The notes below the pieces were generated by a model that was given only the letters and a program-made list of their open reading frames with translations, did not search any database and was not told the DNA's origin. A program made the position numbers and the translations under genes. From NCBI RefSeq assembly GCF_947253065.1, contig NZ_CAMXWS010000025.1:1-26895 (forward strand): a stretch of 26,895 nucleotides of DNA, written 5' to 3'. Below are positions 1-7,335 of the stretch, in pieces. Numbering within the stretch: position 1 is the first letter of the stretch; every line of letters begins with the position of its first letter. The DNA is from an uncultured Corynebacterium sp. Its GTDB lineage: Bacteria; Actinomycetota; Actinomycetes; Mycobacteriales; Mycobacteriaceae.

Positions 1-2
1 AG

Positions 3-710
3 ACGTCGGTGCGGTTTACTAAATCGCGTAAAGGCAAGCGGTCGTTTACTGCTACCGGTTCCGAGCGTGATATCGCCGCCCTTGAACACGCCCTGCGCCA
101 GAACTTGGATGCCACCCGTCCTGAGGGTCCGCAGATGTATGAGGCGTTTGTCGGCCTGTTGCGTTTTGGTGGTGGGGTGGCCTCTGCGGTGCCGCGGCCG
201 TTGGTGGTCGTCCCGCTGGCAGATCATATTTCCATCCTCGGTGGCCGCGGCGATGAAACAATTCTTGGGTTGTCGGATGGCACCACGATGACCGGTGCGG
301 AATACCTTGCGCAGCTTCATGGTGCTGAGCTTGAGGTGGCACTGTTCCACCCGGCGGAAGGTGCGGTGAACCTGTACCGCACCCAACGCTTCGCCAACCG
401 TAAGCAAAGAGACCTAGCCCGGGCAACGATGACCACATGTCCGGTGCCGGGGTGCCGGCATGCTGCTGATCATTGCGAGATCCACCACATCACAGCCTGG
501 GCTCATGGCGGTGAGACGAATATGGCCAATTTGGCCCCGGTGTGCAGGTATCACAACCGGACCAATGATGATGACCCATGGCGTAAACACCGGGGTCGCA
601 TACGAAGACGACGCGGAAGCCCGATCTGGGTTTCACCACGTGGAAAACCGGTGCCGAATACCACCCACCGGTACGGAGCCATGCACCTACTGTTCGGTGC
701 CAATGGATAA
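3..710 (+). CDS. HNH endonuclease, DUF222/13E12 type (5' end outside window)
   Basis: The frame is open from the first bases of the window, so this is the C-terminal part of a larger protein; the GTG at position 9 is probably internal. The visible part (about 235 residues) ends with a zinc-type HNH nuclease domain: a CPVPGC pair of cysteines, then CEIHHITAWAHGG, then TNMANLAPVCRYHN, matching the C-x-x-x-x-C / H-H / N / C-x-x-H layout of the HNH fold. In actinobacteria this domain is usually fused behind a DUF222 (13E12-repeat) region, and the preceding residues (RPLVVVPLADH onward) fit the end of that region. Members occur in many copies in corynebacterial and mycobacterial genomes and their biological role is not settled. 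The domain call is firm; the substrate and function are unknown. Confidence 0.85.
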   Translation, partial: TSVRFTKSRKGKRSFTATGSERDIAALEHALRQNLDATRPEGPQMYEAFVGLLRFGGGVASAVPRPLVVVPLADHISILGGRGDETILGLSDGTTMTGAEYLAQLHGAELEVALFHPAEGAVNLYRTQRFANRKQRDLARATMTTCPVPGCRHAADHCEIHHITAWAHGGETNMANLAPVCRYHNRTNDDDPWRKHRGRIRRRRGSPIWVSPRGKPVPNTTHRYGAMHLLFGANG

Positions 711-743
711 GCCCCCGCGCCCACAAGAAGTGGGGCAGGGGCT
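710..743. terminator. possible hairpin terminator between convergent genes
   Basis: Arms 710-724 and 730-743 are near-complementary (AGCCCC...CCCAC against GTGGGG...GGGGCT) around an AAGAA loop, directly after the HNH stop codon and before the convergent lipoprotein gene ends at 768. There is no clear T-run, so termination is inferred from position and stem strength only. Confidence 0.4.
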
Positions 744-767
744 GGAGTCAGTGCGCTCAGTAGACGA

Positions 768-1310
768 TTAGTACTGCGTCTGCGGCTGAACGTTCGCGCC
801 ATCAACAGAGATCTGGGTGAACGCCAGAACACCGTCAACATTCTCCGGTGCAGACAGGATCACCTGTGCGTTCTCGACGACGCGGTCCATGTCCTTGTAG
901 TTGCGGGTCGCGGTGCCGCGAGCAATCTCGTCAGTCCACTCTTCCCAGACGATGTTCTCAGCGATGTCATCCTGATCCTTGCAGTTCAAGGAAATCGTGG
1001 ACGGCTTAACCTGAGACTGCTCGTTGCAGTCGAGGAAGAACGGAGTTCCGTCAGCGGCAGCCTGGGCAGCTTCCTGCTCAGCAGAGGTTGTGGTCTGGGC
1101 AGAAGCATCCACGTCGGCAACATTGGTAGCCGATGCGGTAGAGGTGCCGGTAGCACCCTCACCCTTCAGGGAATTCGGGTTCTGGCTCGTGGCGGTGTCG
1201 ACCTTCTGCTCCGAATCATTCTGGTTTGGAGGGGTGCACGCAGTCACACCGAGAGCGGTGACAGCGGTGAGAGCGAGGGCGGCAACCTTGCGGGAAGTGC
1301 GGGTAATCAC
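768..1310 (-). CDS. secreted lipoprotein, conserved in actinobacteria, function unknown
   Basis: A 180-residue protein with a basic N-terminus, a hydrophobic stretch at residues 9-22 and a lipobox ending in VTAC (Cys25), so it is expected to be a membrane-anchored lipoprotein. Residues about 26-85 are a low-complexity Ser/Thr/Ala/Gln/Glu linker. The C-terminal half carries FLDC, LNC and a VWEEWTDEIARGTAT motif, similar to the DC...L.C.D....I.W..W....A.G.G pattern seen in many secreted actinobacterial proteins of unknown role; the two cysteines (about residues 95 and 110) may form a disulfide. The start is the GTG at 1310, with AGGA seven bases upstream. It lies downstream of greA on the same strand with an 84-bp gap that holds its own -10 candidate, so it may be transcribed separately. 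No enzymatic motif was seen. Confidence 0.85.
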   Translation of the reverse strand: MITRTSRKVAALALTAVTALGVTACTPPNQNDSEQKVDTATSQNPNSLKGEGATGTSTASATNVADVDASAQTTTSAEQEAAQAAADGTPFFLDCNEQSQVKPSTISLNCKDQDDIAENIVWEEWTDEIARGTATRNYKDMDRVVENAQVILSAPENVDGVLAFTQISVDGANVQPQTQY

Positions 1311-1330
1311 TGCGGAGTCCTTATCACTTG

Positions 1331-1336
1331 AGTATC
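1331..1336 (-). promoter_or_regulatory. candidate -10 box for the lipoprotein gene
   Basis: GATACT on the minus strand lies about 20 bases before the GTG start at 1310, with AGGA between them. It resembles the corynebacterial -10 consensus TANANT at the last positions. No convincing -35 was seen. Confidence 0.3.
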
Positions 1337-1394
1337 CGGGGCGGTGGGGCCACGGAATCGTCGAAAAGCGTTGAAATGCTGTTATGCGGCGCGA

Positions 1395-1916
1395 CTAGTT
1401 CGCGCGCGGGGTCTTAGCCTTAACCGAATCATACGGGTTCGCGGACTCGATCGTGACGGAAATCTCGCGACCATTCGGAGCGGTGTAAGTGCGGGTCTCA
1501 CCCTCGGTGGCGCCAAGTACTGCTGCGCCGAGTGGGGACTGCTCGGAGTAAGTCTCCAGGTCCTTGTTGTCGGTCGATGCAGCACGGGTGCCGATCAGGA
1601 AAGTCTCCTTATCGTCCTTGTCGCCGTTGTAGTAGACGTGGACGACGGAACCGACGACAGCCATGCCATCGACGACACCTGCGCGCTCAGTAGTGGAGTT
1701 CGCCAGCAGTTCGGAAATCTGCTTGATGCGAGCTTCTTCCTGGTCCTGCTGCTCACGAGCTGCGTCGTAGCCAGCATTCTCCTTGAGGTCGCCCTCCTCG
1801 CGGCGCTCGTTGATTTCAGCGGCGATGACAGGACGGTTGTCGATGAGCTGCTGCAGCTCGGCCTCGAGCTTGGCCTTCATTTCCGGGGTGATGTACTGCT
1901 GCTGCGTTTCAGCCAT
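1395..1916 (-). CDS. greA: transcription elongation factor GreA
   Basis: A 173-residue protein of normal GreA length. Residues 8-78 form the antiparallel coiled coil that enters the RNA polymerase secondary channel; its tip has EGDLKENAGYDAARE (residues 41-55), with the acidic pair Asp43 and Glu46 that stimulates cleavage of backtracked transcripts. The C-terminal FKBP-like domain follows, with the characteristic ETYSEQSPLGAAVLG segment. The start is ATG 1916 with GAGGG about nine bases upstream. It neighbours the DUF4307 gene on the same strand and the divergent mca, as recalled for M. tuberculosis (greA is Rv1080c there). The stop codon sits in the loop of a 6-bp inverted repeat at 1389-1405. 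The identification is firm. Confidence 0.97.
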   Translation of the reverse strand: MAETQQQYITPEMKAKLEAELQQLIDNRPVIAAEINERREEGDLKENAGYDAAREQQDQEEARIKQISELLANSTTERAGVVDGMAVVGSVVHVYYNGDKDDKETFLIGTRAASTDNKDLETYSEQSPLGAAVLGATEGETRTYTAPNGREISVTIESANPYDSVKAKTPRAN

Positions 1917-1995
1917 GGAGTATGAACCCTCGTTTCCTCACGTTCGATTAAATAGACGTTCGGATCCTAACATGAGCACCGCTTATCGACGCCCC

Positions 1996-2478
1996 CTACC
2001 TCGCCTCTACAAACTCCTCGCTCGCATCAAGATAGGACGGGATTGTGGTGGAGCAGCCGTACACACCACCGGAGACAGGGGTATCGCGGACCGGGATGTC
2101 GACGTACATGCGGGTTTCCTCGTCGCCGCCAGCAGGGATGACCACGTCGCGACGACCGATTTCTGCCATTTCGTAATTCAGCGACGTGATGATGCAGTAG
2201 CCGGGAACAGAGGTGTCGTTGCGGGAGACGTCGAACCAGACGCGGGAGGTTTGTTCGTCGATACGCTCGTGCGCAATGAGCGATGCGGTAATGGGTTGGG
2301 AGCGCTGCTGCATGACGTAGCGGACAGCGAACACCGCGATGAGCACGACCAGTAAGACACTGATGACCGCGACAATTCGGCCCGGTGTACGCGACGACGC
2401 GGCCTCGGTTGTGCTGGTGCCATAGCGGGCGCGTGTGCGTCCAGCGTGGGCGTCCGTCGAAGAATCGGTCTCTGCCAC
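1996..2478 (-). CDS. DUF4307 single-pass membrane protein
   Basis: A protein of about 160 residues: an Arg/Ser/Thr-rich cytoplasmic N-terminus ending in a RYG motif, one transmembrane helix (IVAVISVLLVVLIAVFAVRYV), and an extracytoplasmic domain with two cysteines (in PGYC and YGCS) that could pair. This is the DUF4307 architecture, which sits divergently from mca and beside greA in mycobacteria (Rv1081c-like). I chose the GTG at 2478 because a purine-rich GAGGAAGAG lies upstream; the longer form starting at GTG 2502 has no ribosome-binding site. Function is unknown; conserved linkage with mca suggests but does not show a link to the envelope or to thiol biology. Confidence 0.85.
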   Translation of the reverse strand: MAETDSSTDAHAGRTRARYGTSTTEAASSRTPGRIVAVISVLLVVLIAVFAVRYVMQQRSQPITASLIAHERIDEQTSRVWFDVSRNDTSVPGYCIITSLNYEMAEIGRRDVVIPAGGDEETRMYVDIPVRDTPVSGGVYGCSTTIPSYLDASEEFVEAR

Positions 2479-2509
2479 GGTGCTTGCTCTTCCTCGTTGC
2501 ACTAGGTAC

Positions 2510-2515
2510 TAAACT
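2510..2515 (+). promoter_or_regulatory. candidate -10 box for mca
   Basis: TAAACT matches the corynebacterial -10 consensus TANANT and lies about 45 bases before the mca start. It sits in the short divergent region shared with the DUF4307 gene, so the two promoters must overlap or nearly so. Confidence 0.4.
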
Positions 2516-2559
2516 TGTCTGGCAATCAACCTTAACCCCAAGTAGAGGTGGAACACTAA

Positions 2560-3462
2560 GTGACGGGATACCGTTTGCTGGCCATTCACGCACACCCGGA
2601 CGACGAGTCCAGCAAAGGTGCAGCGACAATGGCGAAGTACTCCCACGAGGGGCACCGCGTCAAGGTGCTCACCTGCACAGGAGGGCAGCGCGGCGATATT
2701 CTCAACCCAGCGATGGACAGGCCGGGTGTCATCGAGCGGATGACGGAGATCCGCCGTGAAGAGATGGCGCAAGCCGCGGCCGCGCTCGGCGTTGAACATG
2801 AGTGGTTGGGCTACGAGGATTCCGGCTTACCGGAAGGTGACCCATTGCCGCCGCTGCCGGAGGGCTGCTTCGCGCTCGAGGATCCGCTTGAGGTGGCGAA
2901 AGTGCTGGTGGGGCACATTCGTGAGTTCAAACCGCACGTGATCATCACCTACGACGAAAACGGCGGCTACCCGCACCCCGACCACATCATGGTGCACAAA
3001 ACCTCCATGATTGCGTGGGAAGAAGCAGGAAACCCTGACTTCGCGCCTGAACTCGGGGAGCCGTGGACACCACTGAAGCTCTATTACACTCACGGGTTCG
3101 TCGCGCAGCGCATGCGCCTCTTGCACGACCGGCTTATCGACGAAGGCAAGCCCAGCCCCTACGAGCCCATGCTCAAGCGCTGGGAAGAAAACGCCTCCGA
3201 CATCATGCAGCGCGTGACAACTCAGGTGAACTGTGGAGATTTCTTCGCACATCGTGCTGCGGCGTTGACTGCGCACGCGACGCAGATCGACCCGGCCGGT
3301 GCTTTTCTTGCCAGCCCCGTCGAAGTGCAGCAGGAGGTGTGGCCGACCGAGGAATTCGAGTTGGCACAAACACGAGTGCAGACCTCTTTGCCGGAAACTG
3401 ACTTGTTCGCAGGCCTCGGAAATGGGGAAGATGTAGAGCAGTCCGGAAGCGAAGGAGAATAA
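2560..3462 (+). CDS. mca: mycothiol S-conjugate amidase Mca
   Basis: A 300-residue zinc amidase of the LmbE/PIG-L family. It cleaves mycothiol S-conjugates to the mercapturic acid and GlcN-Ins, the exit route for electrophiles and antibiotics trapped by mycothiol. The metal site is visible: AHPDDE at residues 11-16 (His12 and Asp15) and PHPDH at 138-142 (His142). Lys19 in ESSKGA is, as I recall, a residue distinguishing Mca from its paralogue MshB, which has Ser there; length and synteny also favour Mca. The start is GTG 2560 with GAGG eight to ten bases upstream. The next gene begins two bases after the stop codon, so they form an operon. Presence of this gene marks a mycothiol-producing actinobacterium. 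Confidence 0.95.
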   Translation: MTGYRLLAIHAHPDDESSKGAATMAKYSHEGHRVKVLTCTGGQRGDILNPAMDRPGVIERMTEIRREEMAQAAAALGVEHEWLGYEDSGLPEGDPLPPLPEGCFALEDPLEVAKVLVGHIREFKPHVIITYDENGGYPHPDHIMVHKTSMIAWEEAGNPDFAPELGEPWTPLKLYYTHGFVAQRMRLLHDRLIDEGKPSPYEPMLKRWEENASDIMQRVTTQVNCGDFFAHRAAALTAHATQIDPAGAFLASPVEVQQEVWPTEEFELAQTRVQTSLPETDLFAGLGNGEDVEQSGSEGE

Positions 3463-3464
3463 CA

Positions 3465-3779
3465 GTGGGGATCGAAGCACTGGCGACAGCCACGGCGAGC
3501 ACAGCGAACAGTGTTCTCGTGCTTGCTCAGCAGATGAATAAGGACGCCCCGGTGGGGCCTGAATTCGGCAAGGCAGAGCCGATCGGTGCTTTCATCGTGG
3601 TCGCCATGATGGCGGTGATCCTGCTGCTCGGGTGGGCATTCCACCGGCGCTACTCGAGGTTCAATCGTCGGAAGAAATTCGCTGAAGATCGCGGACTCGA
3701 CGTCTTTGATGAGAAGGCGATCGACGAGGCAATGGAAGCTGAAGGGCTGCTCGACCGACGCAAGAAGACCTTCTTCTAG
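3465..3779 (+). CDS. small single-pass membrane protein downstream of mca
   Basis: A 104-residue protein with an extracytoplasmic N-terminal segment, one transmembrane helix (IGAFIVVAMMAVILLLGWAF, about residues 40-59) and a basic then acidic cytoplasmic tail ending in KKTFF. The start is GTG 3465, preceded by GAAGGAG, only two bases after mca, which implies translational coupling. Residues 8-25 are also mildly hydrophobic, so a signal-like N-terminus is possible. A short membrane protein sits in the same place in mycobacteria (Rv1083). No catalytic motif is seen and its role is unknown; the tight coupling suggests a partner of Mca or membrane tethering, which is inference. Confidence 0.88.
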   Translation: MGIEALATATASTANSVLVLAQQMNKDAPVGPEFGKAEPIGAFIVVAMMAVILLLGWAFHRRYSRFNRRKKFAEDRGLDVFDEKAIDEAMEAEGLLDRRKKTFF

Positions 3780-3823
3780 GTTTCTTCTAAGTTTCTCCTA
3801 GGCACCTTTTAGGCCTCTTCTAA
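3769..3823 (+). repeat. degenerate 11-bp tandem repeat, five units
   Basis: Five consecutive 11-bp units at 3769, 3780, 3791, 3802 and 3813 share the pattern G-Y-H-T-C-T-T-C-T-A-R (for example GTTTCTTCTAA and GTTTCTCCTAG). The first unit contains the stop codon of the preceding gene. Each unit ends in TAG or TAA, so the array places stop codons in all three frames. The top strand is strongly pyrimidine-rich. No stable hairpin is evident. Confidence 0.75.
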
Positions 3824-3878
3824 ACCAAGTCCTGATCTCCTGTGCGCCACCCCGACGACCAATAACCGGAGTAAGCTG

Positions 3879-4655
3879 ATGCACGTGGCTATGCTCGATC
3901 GACTCTTATACCCGCTGTATGAGCGGCGGCTGAAGCGCGAGCTCCAAGGGGTGAGCCGGCCGAAGCATATCGCGGTGATGGCTGATGGCAATCGTCGTTG
4001 GGCACGTCAAGCTGGTTTCGAAGACATCTCGCACGGACACCGCGTCGGCGCCGAAAAGATCGCGGAGTTGGTCCGCTGGTCGGCGGAGATGGGGGTCGAC
4101 GTTGTCACGATCTACCTGCTCTCCACAGAAAACCTGTCGCGCACCGAAGAAGAGGTGCAGCTGCTTTACGACATCATCTCAGGTGTCGTGGATGAATTGT
4201 CCGGCGACGAATACGAAGCACGCATTCGCCTCGTCGGGCACCTGAATCTGCTGCCGGAAAAGGTTGCTCACCGGATGCAGTCGGCAGCCGCAGCGACCGA
4301 GAACAAAGATGGCATCGTGGTCAATATCGCGGTGGGCTACGGCGGACGCCAAGAAATCGTCGATGCTGTGCAGAATTTCATTACAGCGAAAGTCGCCGAG
4401 GGAGTTCCCGCAGACAAGCTTGCCGACGAAGTCTCCGTCGAATCCCTCTCCGCCCACCTCTACACATCCGGCCAACCTGACCCAGACCTGGTGATCCGCA
4501 CCTCTGGTGAACAGCGACTTTCCGGTTTTCTCCTCTGGCAGTCCGCGTATTCGGAGATCTGGTTCACCGACACGTACTGGCCGGCCTTCCGCAAGATCGA
4601 CTTTCTGCGCGCGCTCCGTGACTTCTCGCAGAGGTCGAGGAGGTTCGGGAAGTAG
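3879..4655 (+). CDS. uppS: cis-prenyl transferase, short-chain (Z,E)-farnesyl diphosphate synthase type
   Basis: A 258-residue member of the undecaprenyl diphosphate synthase family, which condenses isopentenyl diphosphate onto an allylic primer in cis. Hallmarks: MADGNRRWAR at residues 34-43 (catalytic Asp36), YLLSTENL at 79-86, GYGGRQEI at 153-160 and RTSGEQRLSGFLLWQSAYSE (Arg207, Arg213, Glu226). Long-chain enzymes have Y-A-F-S-x-E-N-W; here Leu80 replaces the small Ala that lets the product elongate and Leu86 replaces Trp, as in mycobacterial Rv1086, a Z,E-farnesyl diphosphate synthase. Gene order agrees (between mca and coaA). It is therefore probably not the main undecaprenyl or decaprenyl synthase, and the symbol is generic. 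The start is ATG 3879 with GGAG seven bases upstream. Confidence 0.93.
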   Translation: MHVAMLDRLLYPLYERRLKRELQGVSRPKHIAVMADGNRRWARQAGFEDISHGHRVGAEKIAELVRWSAEMGVDVVTIYLLSTENLSRTEEEVQLLYDIISGVVDELSGDEYEARIRLVGHLNLLPEKVAHRMQSAAAATENKDGIVVNIAVGYGGRQEIVDAVQNFITAKVAEGVPADKLADEVSVESLSAHLYTSGQPDPDLVIRTSGEQRLSGFLLWQSAYSEIWFTDTYWPAFRKIDFLRALRDFSQRSRRFGK

Positions 4656-4669
4656 GGCGTCGGATAAGC

Positions 4670-5605
4670 CTAAAGTTTGCGCATACGCACGCGCTGCACT
4701 GAATGATCCGCTGCCTTCGATAAAACGAGGGACGCCCGCACGCGCGTTGGCTGGATATTCTCGACCAAATTCGGCAGGTTGATCGTTTGCCAAATGCGGC
4801 GTGCCTCCGCCGCAGCGTCGGTGTCATTTAGATCCGCGAAGCGCGCGAAATGGGCGCCCGGCTGGCGGAAAGCCGTATTCTTCAGTTTGATGAAGCGGTC
4901 GATGTACCACTGCTCAATATCCTCCGTACGCGCGTCAACGTAGACGGAGAAATCAAACAGATCCGACACCATCAGTGTCGGGCCCGTCTGCAAAACATTA
5001 AGCCCCTCAAGAATCAGAATGTCCGGGTGGTCCACGACCTGGTACTCGCCCGGAATGATGTCGTACGCGTCATGCGAATACAGCGGCGCCTTGACATTGT
5101 CCCGCCCCGCCTTGACCTCCGTGACGAATCGCAGCAGGTCGCGTCGGTTGTACGACTCCGGAAAGCCTTTCCTCGACATGAGGTTGCGCGCCCGCAGCTC
5201 CTCGGCAGGCAAGAGGAAACCGTCGGTGGTGACAAGGTCGACGCGCGGGTGCGAATCCCACCTCTGGAGAAGCGCCTGCAGCACGCGCGCAGTTGTCGAC
5301 TTGCCTACCGCGACGGATCCGGCGATGCCGATGATGAAGGGCACGTGCCCCGGGTTCTCCCCGAGGAATAACTCCGTGACGGCCGTGAGCTTCTGGCGTG
5401 CACGGATCTGCAGGTGAATGAGACGTGACAGCGGCAAATAAATGTCTGCGACCTCTTGCAAGTCCATGCTTTCGCCGATGCCGAGGAGCTGTTTCAGGTC
5501 GGCTTCGTCGATGACCTGCGGCATGGTTTCGCGACGTTCTTTCCAGGCGTCGCGGGGAAAATCCAGGTACGGGCTTGGGTCTGCGGGGCGCGGCATAGGC
5601 ACCAT
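4670..5605 (-). CDS. coaA: type I pantothenate kinase
   Basis: A 311-residue enzyme phosphorylating pantothenate, the first step of coenzyme A synthesis. The P-loop GIAGSVAVGKST lies at residues 93-104, followed by TTDGFLLP (Asp128), SRKGFPESYNRRDLLRF and SHDAYDIIPGEYQVV, all typical of the prokaryotic CoaA fold. The N-terminal PSPYLDFPRDAW and the YLPLSRLIHLQIRA segment match actinobacterial CoaA. The start is ATG 5605; the ATG three codons later (5596) is an alternative and neither has a strong ribosome-binding site. It is convergent with the prenyl transferase (14-bp gap) and divergent from glyA, as recalled for M. tuberculosis coaA-glyA1. Confidence 0.97.
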   Translation of the reverse strand: MVPMPRPADPSPYLDFPRDAWKERRETMPQVIDEADLKQLLGIGESMDLQEVADIYLPLSRLIHLQIRARQKLTAVTELFLGENPGHVPFIIGIAGSVAVGKSTTARVLQALLQRWDSHPRVDLVTTDGFLLPAEELRARNLMSRKGFPESYNRRDLLRFVTEVKAGRDNVKAPLYSHDAYDIIPGEYQVVDHPDILILEGLNVLQTGPTLMVSDLFDFSVYVDARTEDIEQWYIDRFIKLKNTAFRQPGAHFARFADLNDTDAAAEARRIWQTINLPNLVENIQPTRVRASLVLSKAADHSVQRVRMRKL

Positions 5606-5663
5606 TCTTGCACCTGTGTTCCGTGAACTTGGCCTAAAGGGGTGTGTCTTGGATCAGGTAGTG

Positions 5664-5669
5664 CATACT
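5664..5669 (+). promoter_or_regulatory. candidate -10 box for glyA
   Basis: CATACT preceded by TG and followed by GG resembles a corynebacterial -10 region and lies 35 bases before the glyA start. No -35 at suitable spacing was recognised. Confidence 0.3.
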
Positions 5670-5704
5670 GGCTCATAACTGCCGTACGGAAAGGAACACC
5701 GGAA

Positions 5705-6994
5705 ATGTCAGAAGATCTCCGTTACCAAGACCTCGCGTCGCTTGACCCTGAAGTTTATGAGCAGATTCTTGGGGAGGTGTCCCGCCAGCGCAACACCCTC
5801 GAGATGATCGCGTCGGAGAATTTCGTGCCGCGCGCCGTACTGCAGGCGCAAGGCTCGGTGCTGACCAACAAGTACGCCGAGGGGTACCCGGGTCGCCGCT
5901 ACTACGGTGGCTGCGAGAACGTCGACGTCATCGAGGACATCGCCCGCGACCGTGCGAAGTCGCTTTTCGACGCCGAGTACGCCAACGTCCAGCCCCACTC
6001 CGGCGCCCAGGCGAACGCTGCTGTTCTCCACGCCCTGATCAAGCCGGGCGACACCATCATGGGTCTGTCCCTGGCACACGGTGGTCACCTGACGCACGGC
6101 ATGAAGATCAACTTCTCTGGCCGTCTGTACAACGTCGTCGCGTACGAGGTGGACCCGGACACCATGCTCATCGACATGGATAAGGTCCGTGAGCTGGCTC
6201 TGGAGCACCGTCCGAAGGTGATCATTGCTGGTTGGTCTGCGTACCCGCGCACCGTGGACTTCGCTGCGTTCCGTTCGATCGCCGATGAGGTGGGCGCGTA
6301 CCTGTGGACGGACATGGCGCACTTCGCTGGTCTCGTTGCAGCTGGGCTGCACCCGTCGCCGGTGCCACACTCGGATGTCGTGTCCACCACGATCCACAAG
6401 ACGCTGGGTGGTCCGCGTTCTGGCATGATCCTGGCAAAGCAGGATTACGCGAAAGCTCTGAACTCCGCTGTCTTCCCAGGACAGCAGGGCGGACCGCTCA
6501 TGCACGTCGTTGCAGCTAAGGCGACGGCACTGAAGGTCGCGGCAACGGAGGAATTCAAGAACCGTCAGGAGCGCACCCTCGAGGGCGCACGCATTCTTGC
6601 AGAGCGCCTCACGGCAGCGGATTGCAAGGAGGTCGGCGTCGACGTTCTGACCGGTGGCACTGACGTACACCTCGTGCTTGCGGACCTGCGCAATTCCGAG
6701 CTCGACGGCCAGCAGGCAGAAGACCTGCTCCACGAGGTTGGCATCACCGTCAATCGCAATGCAGTGCCGAACGACCCGCGTCCGCCGATGGTCACCTCGG
6801 GTCTGCGTATCGGTACGTCAGCTCTGGCGACCCGCGGTTTTGATCAGGCAGCGTTCACCGAGACCGCTGACATCATCGGTACCGCCCTTGCGCAGGGGAA
6901 GAACGCGGATGTGGAGGGGCTGCGGAAGCGCGTCGATAAGCTTGCTGCGGACTTCCCGCTCTACCCAGGCCTCGAAGACTGGAAGATGCTCTAA
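5705..6994 (+). CDS. glyA: serine hydroxymethyltransferase
   Basis: A 429-residue PLP enzyme interconverting serine plus tetrahydrofolate and glycine plus methylene-tetrahydrofolate, the main source of one-carbon units. The start is the ATG at 5705 (MSEDLRYQDL), preceded by GGAAAGGAAC; a longer frame back to 5642 runs through the promoter and is not used. Motifs: EMIASENF (33-40), NKYAEGYPGRRYYGG (55-69), QPHSGAQAN (96-104), DMAHFAGL (203-210, Asp203 and His206) and the PLP lysine Lys232 in STTIHKTLGGPR. Its TAA stop interlocks with the stop of the convergent DUF5997 gene at 6991-6994. The identification is firm. Confidence 0.98.
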   Translation: MSEDLRYQDLASLDPEVYEQILGEVSRQRNTLEMIASENFVPRAVLQAQGSVLTNKYAEGYPGRRYYGGCENVDVIEDIARDRAKSLFDAEYANVQPHSGAQANAAVLHALIKPGDTIMGLSLAHGGHLTHGMKINFSGRLYNVVAYEVDPDTMLIDMDKVRELALEHRPKVIIAGWSAYPRTVDFAAFRSIADEVGAYLWTDMAHFAGLVAAGLHPSPVPHSDVVSTTIHKTLGGPRSGMILAKQDYAKALNSAVFPGQQGGPLMHVVAAKATALKVAATEEFKNRQERTLEGARILAERLTAADCKEVGVDVLTGGTDVHLVLADLRNSELDGQQAEDLLHEVGITVNRNAVPNDPRPPMVTSGLRIGTSALATRGFDQAAFTETADIIGTALAQGKNADVEGLRKRVDKLAADFPLYPGLEDWKML

Positions 6995-7335
6995 GCGTCT
7001 CGCTCTTCGGCGTGGACGCGGCGTGCTTCCGCGAGCCACGCTGGCTGATCAGCCAGGAGCTCCTTGATCTCCTGGGTGGTCAGCGGCTTATCCATCTCGT
7101 TCTTCTTCAGGGCGGTGATGGAAATTCCCAGCTTGCGTGCCACCTCAGGGCGGGGGTGAGGGCCGTTCGCGCGCAGCTGCACCAGCCATTCTGGCGGGGT
7201 GTCCTGCAATTCACGCAGCTCGGCGTGCGTGATGCCACCTTCCTGGAACTCAGGCGGGGTTGCCGGTAGGTAGATGCCGAGCTTCTTCGCGGCGGTGGCG
7301 GGCTTCATTGCTGTGCTTGACGGCTGTTCGCTCAT
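6991..7335 (-). CDS. DUF5997 family protein
   Basis: A 114-residue soluble protein. The start is the ATG at 7335 (MSEQPSSTAMKPATAAKKLG); a longer frame to 7434 would run into the divergent gene and is rejected. It contains KPATAAKKLGIYLPATPPEFQ, TPPEWLVQLRANGPHPRPEVARKLGIS and LTTQEIKELLADQPAWL. The segment PRPEVARKLGISITALKKN looks like a short helix-turn-helix, so DNA binding is possible but unproven. It is divergent, with only 24 bp between, from a LysR-type effector-domain protein; I recall this pairing in many actinobacteria. There is no Shine-Dalgarno; TACCGT seven bases before ATG suggests a leaderless mRNA. Function is unknown. Confidence 0.88.
   Translation of the reverse strand: MSEQPSSTAMKPATAAKKLGIYLPATPPEFQEGGITHAELRELQDTPPEWLVQLRANGPHPRPEVARKLGISITALKKNEMDKPLTTQEIKELLADQPAWLAEARRVHAEERDA

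Noticed and set aside
1389..1405. GCGCGA / TCGCGC hairpin around the greA stop codon as a terminator
   Set aside because: Only six pairs, includes coding sequence and has no T-run; plausible but too weak to list.
3769..3823. 11-bp repeats as a CRISPR array
   Set aside because: The units are contiguous with no spacers, are far too short and are degenerate; no cas genes are nearby.
3809..3991. 60-codon minus-strand frame over the uppS leader
   Set aside because: No ribosome-binding site, covers the uppS start and the tandem repeat, and has no similarity I recognise.
5642..5704. N-terminal extension of GlyA by 21 residues
   Set aside because: It would begin inside the promoter region; the ATG at 5705 has a proper ribosome-binding site and gives the usual family length.
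5708..6733. 341-codon open frame antisense to glyA
   Set aside because: It lies wholly inside glyA, which is unmistakable; no domain or start signal supports the antisense frame.
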